55,867 nt of DNA from NCBI RefSeq assembly GCF_963422545.1, contig NZ_OY730262.1, positions 1 through 55,867 on the forward strand, written 5' to 3'. Both the position numbers and the translations under genes were made by a program. The DNA comes from an uncultured Flavobacterium sp. (lineage in GTDB: Bacteria; Bacteroidota; Bacteroidia; Flavobacteriales; Flavobacteriaceae). Positions within the stretch are counted from its first letter, which is position 1. Each line of letters starts with the position of its first letter. Below, one piece after another: positions 32,996 to 42,851 of this stretch. The notes below the pieces were generated by a model. The model was not told the origin of the DNA and did no database searches. It was given only the letters and a program-made list of their open reading frames with translations.

Positions 32996-35455
32996 TTGAA
33001 TAATAACAGGATAATATTCGTTTTTCTTTTTTTATGCATCACTTGCGTTTCATTTGCTCAAAATGCTCATGTTAAAGGTGTTATTTTAGACAATCAAAAA
33101 CATCCTGTTGGCGATGTAAATATTACTTCTTTTGGAAATACAACGCAATCGGACTCAAATGGTTTTTTTGAAATAGATGTTCCTTCGAATAAAAAAGCTT
33201 CGCTAATCTTTACTCATATTTCTTTAAAAATGATGAGTTTGACAGTGAGTTTAAAGCCAAATGAAATTTTTGTTTTTAATCCTGTAATGAGTAATTCTGA
33301 AGAACAAATGGGAGAAGTTTTTGTTTCTTCCAAAAGTAAAAAACGAGTTCAGGGAATAGCAACAATTGATGTCGCAACAATTAAAAAGATTCCGGGTGCA
33401 AATGCCGGAATCGAAAATATTTTGAAAACATTGCCGGGTGTAAATTCAAATAATGAATTGAGTACGCAATATGCAGTTCGTGGCGGAAATTATGATGAAA
33501 ACTTAGTTTATGTAAACGAAGTAGAAGTTTATCGTCCGTTTTTAATTCGTTCCGGACAACAAGAAGGATTGAGTTTTACTAATACCGATTTAGTTCAGAA
33601 CGTTGATTTTTCGGCTGGAGGATTTCAGGCTAAATTTGGAGATAAATTATCCTCTGTTTTAGATATTACGTATAGAAAACCCACTCAGTTTGGTGCATCT
33701 TTAGAAGCAAGTTTGCTTGGCGGAAGTGTTTCTGTTGATGCTGTTTCTAAAAACAAAAAATGGTCAGCAGTGACCGGAGTTCGTTATAGAAACAACAGTT
33801 TATTAGTCAATAGTCAGGATACACAAACGAATTATAAGCCAATTTTTGCTGATATTCAAACGAACATTAATTATGATATTTCTCCAAAATGGCAAATTAG
33901 TTTTCTAGGAAACATTTCTGAAAACAAGTATTTGTATCAGCCTTTAACCCGCGAGACAAAATTTGGAACAATCGATCAGCCAGTGGCACTTACCGTATAT
34001 TATGAAGGTCAGGAAAGAGATAAATACGATACTTATTTTGGAGCATTAAAAACGACCTACAAAGTTTCGCCAACTTTTACTTTAAAACTTATAGGTTCAT
34101 TATTTCATACTACAGAACAGGAACATTTTGATATTCTGGCGCAATATCGCCTTGGGAATGTTGGTGAAGAAGATACATCTCAAGTCGATTTTACAAGAGG
34201 AATTGGTTCGCAATTAAGTCACGCCCGAAATGATTTGGATGCTTTAATTGCAAACGCCGAAGTTAAAGGATTTAAAGAATGGTTAAATGACAGTCAATTA
34301 GAATTTGGACTTAAATATACCAGAGAATCCATTAGAGACAGAGTTGCCGAGTGGGAGGTGATAGATTCAGCTGGGTTTTCCATAAATCCACCAATTGCTT
34401 TTTTGCCACAAAATAATCAGCCATACCAGCCTTTTATAGGTCCGTTACTGCCATATCAAAATGTACGTGCAACAAATTATAATACTATAAACAGATTTTC
34501 AGGATATGTACAATACAATAAGAAATCTGAAATTGGATCCAATCAGATTTGGTATAATTTAGGAGCACGTTTTCAGAGTTGGAATGTTTCCGGAGCAGCT
34601 GTCGAAGGAAAGAATCAAATTGTTTTTAGTCCGCGAGCGCAATTTGCCTTAAAACCGGATTGGGATATGGATATGGTTTTTAGGCTTTCGGGAGGATTAT
34701 ATTATCAACCGCCTTTTTACAGAGAACTTCGAGATCTGGAAGGTGTTGTGAATCCAAATGTAAAAGCACAGGAATCTGTTCATATTGTTTTGAGTAATGA
34801 TTATAATTTTAAAATGTGGAATCGTCCTTTTAAATGGGTGACGGAACTTTATTATAAATCACTTTCAGATGTAAATGTTTATTCGATCGATAATGTCCGA
34901 ATTCGCTATGTAGCCAATAATAATGCGATTGCATATGCACAAGGTCTTGATTTTAGATTGAATGGAGAATTTGTGCCGGGAACAGAATCCTGGATTAGTT
35001 TTGGTTATTTAAAAACCGAAGAAAATTACGAAAACAAAGGTTATATCGCGAGACCAACAGATCAGCGTTTGAAATTTGCGATGTTATTTCAGGATTATAT
35101 GCCAAATATTCCGAGTGTAAAATTATACCTGAATCTAGTTTATAATACCGGTTTACCAGGCGGAGCACCAGCTTATTCGGATCCATATTTGTATCAAAAC
35201 AGATTAAAGGATTATCGTAGGGTAGATGTTGGTTTTTCTAAAGTTTTTATTGATAGCAGTACTAAAGTTTCTAAAGCGAACTGGTTGAAAAACTTCAAAG
35301 AATTATCTGTGGGACTAGAGATTTTTAATCTTTTTAATAATCAAAATGCGATTACCAATACTTGGGTTCGTGATGTGTATGCTAAAAATCAATATGCGAT
35401 TCCAAATTATATGACTTCGAGAGTTTTCAATGTGAAGCTGAGTGCGAGGTTATAG
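32996..35455 (+). CDS. TonB-dependent outer-membrane receptor with CarboxypepD_reg-like domain
   Basis: 819 residues. I used TTG at 32996 as start, since no ATG lies between the upstream in-frame stop and the signal peptide NNNRIIFVFLFLCITCVSFAQ. Residues ~25-105 form a carboxypeptidase-regulatory-like sandwich (VKGVILDNQKHPVGDVNITSFG). The plug starts near IPGANAGIENILKTLPGVNSNNELSTQYAVRGGNYDENLVYVN, and the rest is a 22-strand barrel ending FNVKLSARL. It uses TonB energy to import a large ligand. There is no SusD partner, so it is not a classic SusCD polysaccharide locus; the ligand is unknown. Confidence 0.92.
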   Translation: MNNNRIIFVFLFLCITCVSFAQNAHVKGVILDNQKHPVGDVNITSFGNTTQSDSNGFFEIDVPSNKKASLIFTHISLKMMSLTVSLKPNEIFVFNPVMSNSEEQMGEVFVSSKSKKRVQGIATIDVATIKKIPGANAGIENILKTLPGVNSNNELSTQYAVRGGNYDENLVYVNEVEVYRPFLIRSGQQEGLSFTNTDLVQNVDFSAGGFQAKFGDKLSSVLDITYRKPTQFGASLEASLLGGSVSVDAVSKNKKWSAVTGVRYRNNSLLVNSQDTQTNYKPIFADIQTNINYDISPKWQISFLGNISENKYLYQPLTRETKFGTIDQPVALTVYYEGQERDKYDTYFGALKTTYKVSPTFTLKLIGSLFHTTEQEHFDILAQYRLGNVGEEDTSQVDFTRGIGSQLSHARNDLDALIANAEVKGFKEWLNDSQLEFGLKYTRESIRDRVAEWEVIDSAGFSINPPIAFLPQNNQPYQPFIGPLLPYQNVRATNYNTINRFSGYVQYNKKSEIGSNQIWYNLGARFQSWNVSGAAVEGKNQIVFSPRAQFALKPDWDMDMVFRLSGGLYYQPPFYRELRDLEGVVNPNVKAQESVHIVLSNDYNFKMWNRPFKWVTELYYKSLSDVNVYSIDNVRIRYVANNNAIAYAQGLDFRLNGEFVPGTESWISFGYLKTEENYENKGYIARPTDQRLKFAMLFQDYMPNIPSVKLYLNLVYNTGLPGGAPAYSDPYLYQNRLKDYRRVDVGFSKVFIDSSTKVSKANWLKNFKELSVGLEIFNLFNNQNAITNTWVRDVYAKNQYAIPNYMTSRVFNVKLSARL

Positions 35456-35564
35456 AAATTAATGTAGTTTTTCTGCAATAAGAAGAGAAGTGTCTGCGTT
35501 GAAAAATAGATATATTTTCACTTTAGTAAAATTCAATAAAACTAGATAATACAATCAAAAATAC

Positions 35565-35572
35565 TATATTTG
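35565..35572 (+). promoter_or_regulatory. -7 element TATATTTG before the lipoprotein gene
   Basis: Perfect TAnnTTTG, 23 bp before the ATG at 35596. Confidence 0.5.
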
Positions 35573-35595
35573 ATATTCTAATATAATTTGCAGAC

Positions 35596-36318
35596 ATGAA
35601 AAATTCCTTAAAATATATAGCCTTAGCAATCATCGGAACATTAGCGAGTTGTAAAGATGAAGTTCAGAAACCGAAAGTGATTTATGATACTGCCAATAAA
35701 GGAAGTGTTGTAGCAAAAACGGATTCGACGCAAATAGAAGTTGCTGATTTACCTATTCAAATGGCGGGAACAAATTATTTAATTCATCCTGTTGGAGATT
35801 TACGCGTTTTTGAAAAAGGAACAAAAGCACGTTATGGATCTTCGAGTGTGAATGATGTGAGTTTTACGATTTCAAATCTGGGAGAATATGAAATTACGGG
35901 TTATTTGCAAAACTTAAAATTTCAAAAAGTAGATTCAGATTCTATTCGTCCGTTATCTGATAAACCGATTTTAATTTTAACGGCTACTTATTTAAAAACA
36001 GTAGCTGATAAAACGCAGAATAAAATTATGGTTTATACTTTAACCGATTCTGATACTAATAAAGACGGGAAGATTGATACCGGAGATATCAAAACATTGT
36101 ATTTAAGTAATATTAGCGGAGAGAATTTTACAAAAGTTTCAACAGATCTTCAGGAATTGGTAGATTGGAGTTTAATTGAATCTAAGAATCGTTTATACTT
36201 CAGAACAATTGAAGACACGAACCAAAACGGGCAATTCGATAAAAATGATGTTTTACATTATAACTATATCGATCTGGCGTCTAAAAAATGGGAAGTTAAA
36301 AGTTATAAACCTATCTAA
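35596..36318 (+). CDS. Lipoprotein with two EF-hand-like calcium loops
   Basis: 240 residues. A signal peptide with lipobox TLASC places the lipidated Cys at 19. DTNKDGKIDTGD (~153-164) and DTNQNGQFDKND (~207-218) are 12-residue DxDxDG-like loops of the EF-hand/dockerin type, separated by a WSL...RLYFR segment, as in some beta-propeller-linked calcium repeats. The first half is beta-rich and not recognised. It sits 140 bp after the TonB receptor gene, with its own promoter. No function is known to me. Confidence 0.82.
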   Translation: MKNSLKYIALAIIGTLASCKDEVQKPKVIYDTANKGSVVAKTDSTQIEVADLPIQMAGTNYLIHPVGDLRVFEKGTKARYGSSSVNDVSFTISNLGEYEITGYLQNLKFQKVDSDSIRPLSDKPILILTATYLKTVADKTQNKIMVYTLTDSDTNKDGKIDTGDIKTLYLSNISGENFTKVSTDLQELVDWSLIESKNRLYFRTIEDTNQNGQFDKNDVLHYNYIDLASKKWEVKSYKPI

Positions 36319-36507
36319 GATGCTAAGGTTCTGAGGTACTAAGATTCTGAGGTTTTCAAAATCTTTGACATACAAAAAGCCTGTTAAAATATATTTTTTT
36401 AACAGGCTTTTTGTATAATGATATTGCAATAAAATCCTTTCAATCATTTTAATCTGTGGCAAAAAAAAACTCAACATCTTAGCGCCACAGAACCTTAGCA
36501 ACTTTAA
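36316..36507. repeat. Family C (CTAAG/CTTAG) repeats flanking a terminator
   Basis: TAAGATGCTAAGGTTCTGAGGTACTAAG at 36316-36352 and CTTAGCGCCACAGAACCTTAGCAAC at 36478-36507 form opposite-facing halves around the terminator at 36374-36412. Confidence 0.55.
36374..36412. terminator. Bidirectional terminator between convergent genes
   Basis: AAAAAGCCTGTTAAAA / TTTTAACAGGCTTTTT hairpin with flanking A and T runs. Confidence 0.85.
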
Positions 36508-36513
36508 AAAAAT

Positions 36514-37215
36514 CTATATCAAAATATCACTTTCTAAATCTGATTTTTCTATTTCGATTCCAAAACCTAAACGTTCTACAACCTCGATAACGAGTTTTTT
36601 ATACCAGTTTTCAGATTTTGGATGGATATATATCTTTTCAATTAATTGATTAATGTCGACATTGATTTTTAATCCGTCATTAAGTTTGATAGCGCTTTTT
36701 GAGGTGTCTGTTATAATGCGGACTTCACGTTCGTACTGAAAACTTTTTCGTTTAAACAGAAACGGGAAAAATAAATCGTCAAACGGAATATATTCTTTTT
36801 TATAGTCGATGTAATTGACTTCGCCTATATATTGGTCAAAATGATTTTCAGGCTTCAATGCTTTTTGTAATCTGCCAATTGTAGACTGAATTGCTAATCC
36901 TTCGCTGTTTTGCGTGAAAATCTGCCACATGGCAAATGATTCATATTCGTTAATATGCCAGCTGCTTACGGCAACTTGCTCACGATGCGTTTTGTAATAG
37001 TTTAAAAAGTCGGGATTATCGGTGGCCAGTTTTTTAATTTCTTCAAAAGTTGGCTCACTAAAAGTGCCTTCATACTGATCTTCAAATTTATCAGAACGAG
37101 ACATAAATAGTTTCTTAGAAAGTAATAAATCAAGAAACTTAGATAGGTCAAGATATTTCCAAACAATAGTATCAGGATCGTCTGGCAGTTTGATGTTGGG
37201 GTTGTTAAGATACAT
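36514..37215 (-). CDS. DUF2971 domain-containing protein
   Basis: 233 residues. VWKYLDLSKFLDLLLSKKLFMSRSDKFEDQYEGTF is the characteristic DUF2971 start. SSWHINEYESFAMWQIFTQNSEGLAIQSTIGRLQKAL and FLFKRKSFQYEREVRIIT (the ExR segment) complete the pattern. Members are widespread, sometimes linked with mobile or defence genes, but no biochemical role is settled. It stands alone here between the calcium-loop lipoprotein and an ABC exporter, with no defence neighbours. Confidence 0.88.
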   Translation of the reverse strand: MYLNNPNIKLPDDPDTIVWKYLDLSKFLDLLLSKKLFMSRSDKFEDQYEGTFSEPTFEEIKKLATDNPDFLNYYKTHREQVAVSSWHINEYESFAMWQIFTQNSEGLAIQSTIGRLQKALKPENHFDQYIGEVNYIDYKKEYIPFDDLFFPFLFKRKSFQYEREVRIITDTSKSAIKLNDGLKINVDINQLIEKIYIHPKSENWYKKLVIEVVERLGFGIEIEKSDLESDILI

Positions 37216-37344
37216 TTTCCATAAGAATTAAATGATTTTAATCTTTACTACCTAAAGTTATAAAATAAAACACAGATTAAAGAAATTAAACTGAGTTTTA
37301 ATATTTCCTTAATCTGTGTAGATTGTTTGGTTATGATGTAAGTC

Positions 37345-39174
37345 TTAAGATTCGAAAGACTGCATGGTTACCAGTTTGTTGTAAGTGCCATTATGAGTGA
37401 TTAATTCATCGTGAGTTCCTTGCTCAACGATTTTTCCTTTTTTCATTACGACAATTATATCTGCTTTTTGAATAGTCGAAAGTCTGTGTGCAATGACAAT
37501 CGAAGTTCTGTTTTGCATCATGTTTTCAAGGGCAACCTGAACAAATTTCTCACTTTCTGTATCCAATGCCGATGTTGCTTCATCTAGAATCATAATTGGA
37601 GGATTTTTTAAGACTGCACGAGCAATCGATAGACGCTGTTTTTGTCCACCGGAAAGTTTGTTTCCGCTGTCTCCAATATTGGTATAAATTCCTAAAGGTA
37701 ATTCTTTTACAAACTCAAAGGCATTTGCAATTTTTAACGCTTCAATGATTTCGTCATCAGTAGCATCTAATTTTCCTAAAGCAATATTTGCTTTAATGGT
37801 GTCATTAAACAAAATACTGTCTTGAGTTACTAATCCCATCAGGCTGCGAAGTGACTGCAGGTTCATGTCTTTGATGTTGATTCCGTCAATCGAAATTGTT
37901 CCGTTATTTACATCATAAAAACGTGTTAGTAAGTTTGCAATAGTACTTTTTCCACTTCCGGATTGTCCAACAAGGGCAACAGTTTGACCTTTTTTAATTT
38001 GAAGAGAAAAATCTTTTAAAACCGTTTCGTCTTCATATTTAAAGTTAATATTTTGAATGCTAATATTATCATCAAAAGTTGTTTTTTCGATAGCATCAGC
38101 TTTTGTTGTAATTGTGTTTTCCTGCTCTAAAATTTCAAGAACACGATCTGCTGCTGCGTTTCCTCTTTTTACTCCGTAAGAAGCTTTAGAGATTGCTTTT
38201 GCAGGAGTCAGAATGTTATAAGCTAATCCCATATAGGCTATAAATGAAGGTCCGTCAAGACTTTTTTCAATCAAAACCATTTGACCGCCGTACCAAAGTA
38301 AAATAGCAATTACGGTGATTCCCATAAACTCACTTGCAGGTGATGCTAAGTTCTGGCGGTTTCCAATGCTATTAGATAATCTAAAAAAACGTTCAGTTGA
38401 ATTTTGAAAGACATTATTAAAGTAGTTTTCAGAATTATACCCTTTTACCACTTTTAGTCCACCAATAGTTTCTTCTATAGTAGACAAGAAAATCCCTTGT
38501 TCCTGTTGTGCTTTGCTGGATTGTTTTTTTAATTGTTTTCCAATTAGGGAAATAATATATCCGGATACAGGAATAAAAATAAATACAAAAAGGGTAAGTT
38601 TAGCACTGATGATTAACATTGCTGCTACGGTAAAAATAATAGTTAGAGGCTCTTTTACAATAAGCTCTAAGATTGCCAAAAACGAAGTTTGAACCTCATT
38701 TACATCAGCAGAAATTCGGGAGATAACATCTCCTTTTCTTTTTTCAGAATAAAAAGCCAAAGGCAATTCCAGTGTTTTTTTATACAGCGCATTTCGCATA
38801 TCTCTTAATACACCATTTCGTAAAAAGTTTATGAAAAACATAGCCAGATAATCGGCTAAATTCTTCAATAAAAATATCGAAATAATTAGGGAAACCATTA
38901 CCGAAAGAATAAGTCCTGGGTTAGCAGGATCTGTATGTGTTGTGATATAGTAGCTTAAATAGTTTTCTCCATATTCTTTTATATGGGTAATTCCTTCATA
39001 AACGGGCATAACTTCGTTCTTTTTGGTTTTATCAAATAAAACCTGAAGCATAGGAATCAATGCCATGAAAGAAAGTGTACTGAAAAGAGCATACAAAACA
39101 TTGAAAAAGATGTTTAAAAATGCATATTTTTTATACGGATATATAAAAGGAACTATTTTTTTAAAATTACTCAT
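37345..39174 (-). CDS. ABC exporter, fused permease and ATPase (MsbA-like)
   Basis: 609 residues: six-helix exporter domain (~1-330), then an ATPase with GQSGSGKST (Walker A), LSGGQKQRLSIARA (signature), IMILDEATSALD (Walker B) and IAHRLSTIQKAD (H-loop). A 30-residue insertion between TM1 and TM2 (KKNEVMPVYEGITHIKEYGENYLSYYITTH) is longer than in E. coli MsbA. The family exports lipids, including lipid A core, or drugs. Its position next to glycan genes is compatible with envelope lipid export (inference). It works as a homodimer. Confidence 0.92.
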   Translation of the reverse strand: MSNFKKIVPFIYPYKKYAFLNIFFNVLYALFSTLSFMALIPMLQVLFDKTKKNEVMPVYEGITHIKEYGENYLSYYITTHTDPANPGLILSVMVSLIISIFLLKNLADYLAMFFINFLRNGVLRDMRNALYKKTLELPLAFYSEKRKGDVISRISADVNEVQTSFLAILELIVKEPLTIIFTVAAMLIISAKLTLFVFIFIPVSGYIISLIGKQLKKQSSKAQQEQGIFLSTIEETIGGLKVVKGYNSENYFNNVFQNSTERFFRLSNSIGNRQNLASPASEFMGITVIAILLWYGGQMVLIEKSLDGPSFIAYMGLAYNILTPAKAISKASYGVKRGNAAADRVLEILEQENTITTKADAIEKTTFDDNISIQNINFKYEDETVLKDFSLQIKKGQTVALVGQSGSGKSTIANLLTRFYDVNNGTISIDGINIKDMNLQSLRSLMGLVTQDSILFNDTIKANIALGKLDATDDEIIEALKIANAFEFVKELPLGIYTNIGDSGNKLSGGQKQRLSIARAVLKNPPIMILDEATSALDTESEKFVQVALENMMQNRTSIVIAHRLSTIQKADIIVVMKKGKIVEQGTHDELITHNGTYNKLVTMQSFES

Positions 39175-39194
39175 TATAGGTTGTTATTTTACCA

Positions 39195-39234
39195 TTAAAA
39201 CCCGACAGTTTATTTAAACGGTGTCGGGTTTATT
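39195..39234 (-). terminator. Possible terminator after the phosphoglucomutase gene
   Basis: AAACCCGACAC / CTGTCGGGTTTT inverted repeat downstream of the stop at 39256, with a modest T run on the minus strand. Confidence 0.5.
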
Positions 39235-39255
39235 GAAAAAGTATATGTATTCTGT

Positions 39256-40986
39256 CTATTTCAATTGCATTCCTGCAATGATATTTTGAATTTTTTCGTC
39301 TAAGAAACTTTCTGCAGCATCAAAATTTTCAACTGAATCTAATTCTGCATTTACACTAATGTAGAATTTAATTTTAGGTTCAGTTCCACTTGGTCTGGCG
39401 CAAATTTTAGAACCATCTTCAGTATAATAAATCAACACATTCGATTTTGGAATATCCATAGTAGTTTCTTCGCCAGTCAATAGATTCAATGCAATAGACG
39501 ATTGATAATCTTCAACCATAATCACACGTTGTCCGCTGATTTCTTTCAAAGGATTTTCACGTAAATTAATCATCATCTGATTAATTTCTTCCAAGCCTTC
39601 CATTCCTTTTTTAGTCAAAGAAACTAAGTGTTCTTTATAGAAACCATTTTCAACATAAAGCTGTAAAAGTTCTTTATAAACACTGCTTCCGGCAGCTTTT
39701 GCCTGAGCAGCAACTTCGCATATTAATAAGGTAGCTGCAACAGCGTCTTTGTCTCTAACAGCATCACCAACCATAAAACCAAAGCTTTCTTCACCACCTC
39801 CAATAAATTCAAGTTTAGGGAAATCTTTAATCATTTTGGCAATCCATTTAAAGCCCGTCAAGCCAACTTTGCATTCAACGCCATAGCTTGTTGCTAATTC
39901 CATCATCATTGGAGTAGAAACAATAGTGGAACCTACGAATTGTTTGCCATTAATTTTTCCGGCTTTTTTCCATTGTTTCAATAAAAAAGAAGTCATTAAA
40001 ATCATGGTTTGATTTCCGTTAAGCAAAATCATTTTACCATCGTTATTTCTCACTGCAACACCAAGGCGATCACAATCAGGATCAGTTCCAATTACAATAT
40101 CCGAGTTTGTTTTATCGGCCAAAGCCAAAGCCATTGTTAAAGCTTCCGGTTCTTCAGGATTTGGAGATTTTACAGTTGGAAAATTTCCATCAGGAATTGC
40201 TTGTTCCGGAACAATATGTACATTTTTGTAACCTGCTTGTGATAAAGTATCAGGAACAGATTTTATAGAAGTTCCGTGCAGCGAAGTAAAAACAATCTGT
40301 AAGCTGTCTTTTGCTGGAGCAGGAGTGTTAAAACTTGCGTTTTCTATAGATGATTTTACAAAAGCTTTGTCGATTTCAGTGTCGATATACTGAATTAGGC
40401 TTTCGTTAGCATTAAATTTAATTTTATCGTAATCTAAATTTTCAATCACATCGATAATTGCAGCATCTTGCGGAGGAACAATTTGTCCTCCATCTTCCCA
40501 ATATACTTTGTATCCGTTATATTCCGGTGGATTGTGAGAAGCAGTCAATACAATTCCGCATTGGCAGCCTAAATATTTAAGCGCAAATGATAATTCTGGA
40601 GTTGGGCGTAAATCCGAGAATAAATAAACATGAATTCCGTTTGCAGAGAAAACATCAGCAACAATTTTTGCCAATGTGTTACTATTATGACGGCAATCGT
40701 AAGCAATAACAACTTTTAAAGGCTGATTTGGAAAAACCTGGTGTAAATAATCAGACAAACCCTGAGTGTTTTTTCCAAGTGTATATTTATTGATTCTATT
40801 ACTGCCAACACCCATAACACCGCGCATTCCACCAGTTCCAAATTCCAGATTTTTATAAAAACTTTCCTCTAGTTCCTTAGGCGAAGTCGTTATTAATTCT
40901 TTAACCGCAGCTCGCGTTTCATTGTCAAATGTAGGGGTTAACCATTCGTTTACAGCATTCAAAATATTAGGTGCTATATTCATCAT
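39256..40986 (-). CDS. Phosphoglucomutase/phosphomannomutase (alpha-D-phosphohexomutase)
   Basis: 576 residues, the long type (PgcA/PMM2-like). TASHNPPEYNGYKVYWEDGGQ holds the phosphoserine Ser. GTDPDCDRLGVAV is the metal-binding DPDxDR loop. GGGEESFGFMVGDAVRDKD is the sugar-specificity loop. GSKICARPSGTEPKIKFYISV is the C-terminal phosphate-binding loop. It interconverts glucose-1-P and glucose-6-P (possibly mannose phosphates) for glycogen, LPS and nucleotide sugars. The start may be M1 or M2. Confidence 0.95.
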   Translation of the reverse strand: MMNIAPNILNAVNEWLTPTFDNETRAAVKELITTSPKELEESFYKNLEFGTGGMRGVMGVGSNRINKYTLGKNTQGLSDYLHQVFPNQPLKVVIAYDCRHNSNTLAKIVADVFSANGIHVYLFSDLRPTPELSFALKYLGCQCGIVLTASHNPPEYNGYKVYWEDGGQIVPPQDAAIIDVIENLDYDKIKFNANESLIQYIDTEIDKAFVKSSIENASFNTPAPAKDSLQIVFTSLHGTSIKSVPDTLSQAGYKNVHIVPEQAIPDGNFPTVKSPNPEEPEALTMALALADKTNSDIVIGTDPDCDRLGVAVRNNDGKMILLNGNQTMILMTSFLLKQWKKAGKINGKQFVGSTIVSTPMMMELATSYGVECKVGLTGFKWIAKMIKDFPKLEFIGGGEESFGFMVGDAVRDKDAVAATLLICEVAAQAKAAGSSVYKELLQLYVENGFYKEHLVSLTKKGMEGLEEINQMMINLRENPLKEISGQRVIMVEDYQSSIALNLLTGEETTMDIPKSNVLIYYTEDGSKICARPSGTEPKIKFYISVNAELDSVENFDAAESFLDEKIQNIIAGMQLK

Positions 40987-41020
40987 TCGTCTATTTTTTA
41001 TATTTAAAATAATAATTTTC

Positions 41021-41101
41021 AGGAGCTATTTCCTGCTGTCCGTTATATCTTTTGTGGCGAACCCCGCCACAAAAGGATGCCGCTCCCGTCAGGGCTAGGG
41101 C
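41021..41101. repeat. Dispersed repeat family R, copy 3
   Basis: TCCTGCTGTCCGTTATATCTTTT, an inner hairpin GTGGCG-AACCC-CGCCAC, then AAAAGGATGCCGCTCCCGTCAGGGC. It is the best-preserved copy in the window. It lies between the GT2 and phosphoglucomutase genes, both leftward. Confidence 0.75.
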
Positions 41102-41107
41102 TTCACG

Positions 41108-42064
41108 TTAAAAATTAACCTCTCGGGCAACTTTATAACGCGCTTCGTTACTTTTGGTTCTCAAAATAATCTCACCAAGAAAACCAGCCAGAAACAATTG
41201 AGTTCCTAAAATCATAGTTGTTAATGCAATAAAGAACCAAGGATTGCTGGTTACCAGGCTATATTTCATTCCGTTATACATGTGGTATAATTTTGAAATA
41301 CCTATATATCCTGCCGATAAAAATCCGATAATAAACATTAACGAACCCATTGCGCCAAATAAGTGCATAGGTCTTTTTCCGAATCGGGATAAAAACCAAA
41401 TTGTAATCAAATCCAGAAAACCGTTTATAAAACGTTCCATCCCAAATTTGGTTTCACCATATTTACGAGCCTGATGAATAACCACTTTTTCTCCAATTTT
41501 ATTAAAACCGGCATTTTTTGCCAGAACCGGAATATATCGGTGCATTTCGCCCGAAACTTCGATGTTTTTGACAACTGTGTTTTTGTATGCTTTTAATCCG
41601 CAGTTAAAGTCGTTCAATTCAACTCCCGAAGTTTTTCTGGCAGCCCAATTAAACAATTTCGAAGGAAGATTTTTTGCAACCACAGAGTCATAACGTTTCT
41701 TTTTCCAACCAGAAACCAAATCAAATTTCTGAGCTGTAATCATTTCATACAGTCCCGGAATTTCATCCGGACTATCTTGCAAATCCGCATCCATAGTAAT
41801 AATCACATCACCTTGCGCTTTGGCAAAACCAGCATGTAAGGCTTGTGATTTTCCAAAGTTCTTCATGAAGCGAATTCCTTTTACATGAGGATCTTCGTTA
41901 GAAAAACTTTCAATAATATTCCAAGAATCATCCGTACTTCCATCATCTACAAAAATGATTTCATAAGAGTAATTATTAGATTGCATCACTTTAATAATCC
42001 ACGTATAGAGTTCTTTTAGTGATTCCTCCTCGTTAAGAAGCGGTATAAGTATAGATAAATTCAT
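41108..42064 (-). CDS. Family 2 glycosyltransferase (dolichol/undecaprenyl-P-sugar synthase type)
   Basis: 318 residues. The GT-A domain has LSILIPLLNEEESLKELY, FVDDGSTDDSW, ITMDADLQDSPDEIP (DxD-like) and HQARKYGETKFG. Two C-terminal membrane spans follow (LFGAMGSLMFIIGFLSAGYIGI and NPWFFIALTTMILGTQLFLAGFLGEII), as in GtrB/DpmI-type enzymes that load a sugar onto a lipid carrier at the inner membrane. It begins 8 bp after the DUF4199 gene's stop, forming an operon. Confidence 0.93.
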   Translation of the reverse strand: MNLSILIPLLNEEESLKELYTWIIKVMQSNNYSYEIIFVDDGSTDDSWNIIESFSNEDPHVKGIRFMKNFGKSQALHAGFAKAQGDVIITMDADLQDSPDEIPGLYEMITAQKFDLVSGWKKKRYDSVVAKNLPSKLFNWAARKTSGVELNDFNCGLKAYKNTVVKNIEVSGEMHRYIPVLAKNAGFNKIGEKVVIHQARKYGETKFGMERFINGFLDLITIWFLSRFGKRPMHLFGAMGSLMFIIGFLSAGYIGISKLYHMYNGMKYSLVTSNPWFFIALTTMILGTQLFLAGFLGEIILRTKSNEARYKVAREVNF

Positions 42065-42072
42065 TTAATTTT

Positions 42073-42603
42073 TTATTCTTGAGTAGTTTTGCTTTTAAAA
42101 AATGCCGCGAAAATTAAACCAAAAACCGAACTGATTACGATCGCAAAAGCAGATCCTTTTAATAGTTCAAAAGTTGAATATGGGTTGTTTAGTTTCATTT
42201 TTGCAATAGTATCATTGATAACTGATGCCGGAGATCCAAATTTTTGCATCAGCCCAACAGTGTATTTAATAACTAGTTCGTTTACTGTTTCTTTTGCACC
42301 AGGATCAATAACGTTGAATAGAATAATGTTAAATAAAGTAGAAATAAGAATTCCAATTACTGCGGCAATAAAATAAGTAGTAAATGCATCTTTAAAAGGA
42401 AAAACTCCATTTAAATCTTTCTTTGTTTTAGAAAGTAAAACAATGCTAAGAGTCAAACTTATAGCTATACCAACAAGTCCAACCCACCATGCAGTGAATA
42501 AGTTTAGATCAACCGCATATATAGTTGCAGTAATTAATGCAGATGCAATTCCGATCATTACACCATAAGCAATACCATTCTTTTTTATAACTTCATTGAT
42601 CAT
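42073..42603 (-). CDS. DUF4199 domain-containing membrane protein
   Basis: 176 residues with about four membrane helices (AYGVMIGIASALITATIYAV, WWVGLVGIAISLTLSIVLL, FPFKDAFTTYFIAAVIGILISTLFNIIL, LLKGSAFAIVISSVFGLIFAAFF). The FPFKDAF segment after the second helix is typical of DUF4199. Bacteroidota often place it directly before a GT2 gene, as here. Function unknown; a flippase-like or scaffold role beside the glycosyltransferase is conjecture. Confidence 0.9.
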   Translation of the reverse strand: MINEVIKKNGIAYGVMIGIASALITATIYAVDLNLFTAWWVGLVGIAISLTLSIVLLSKTKKDLNGVFPFKDAFTTYFIAAVIGILISTLFNIILFNVIDPGAKETVNELVIKYTVGLMQKFGSPASVINDTIAKMKLNNPYSTFELLKGSAFAIVISSVFGLIFAAFFKSKTTQE

Positions 42604-42706
42604 ATTTCTATATGTTTAAAATTAATCCACAAATATAGCAATTCCCAATATAATGAGAGGTAAAAAAAGCTTTTTGAATTTAACTAAAAAAAAGTGAGCT
42701 AAAGAT

Positions 42707-42735
42707 TTGTATATTAAAAAAGAATTGTAAATTTG
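42707..42735 (+). promoter_or_regulatory. Promoter of rpmE2
   Basis: TTG (42707-42709), an 18-bp spacer and TAAATTTG (42728-42735), 116 bp before the ATG. The rather long leader could hold regulation, but no structure is evident to me. Confidence 0.7.
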
Positions 42736-42851
42736 CAGACTCAAAATAATTAAAATTTTAAACAAAAAAGAGTATCCTTTGTTTACACCTTTTTCTAACC
42801 ATGGAAAAGCTTCAAAATAAAAATGCTCTAAACAATAAATAAAAAGAAAAG

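Noticed and set aside
36514..37215. Defence island around DUF2971
   Set aside because: Neighbours are an ABC exporter and envelope proteins; no nuclease, helicase or toxin-like partner is present.
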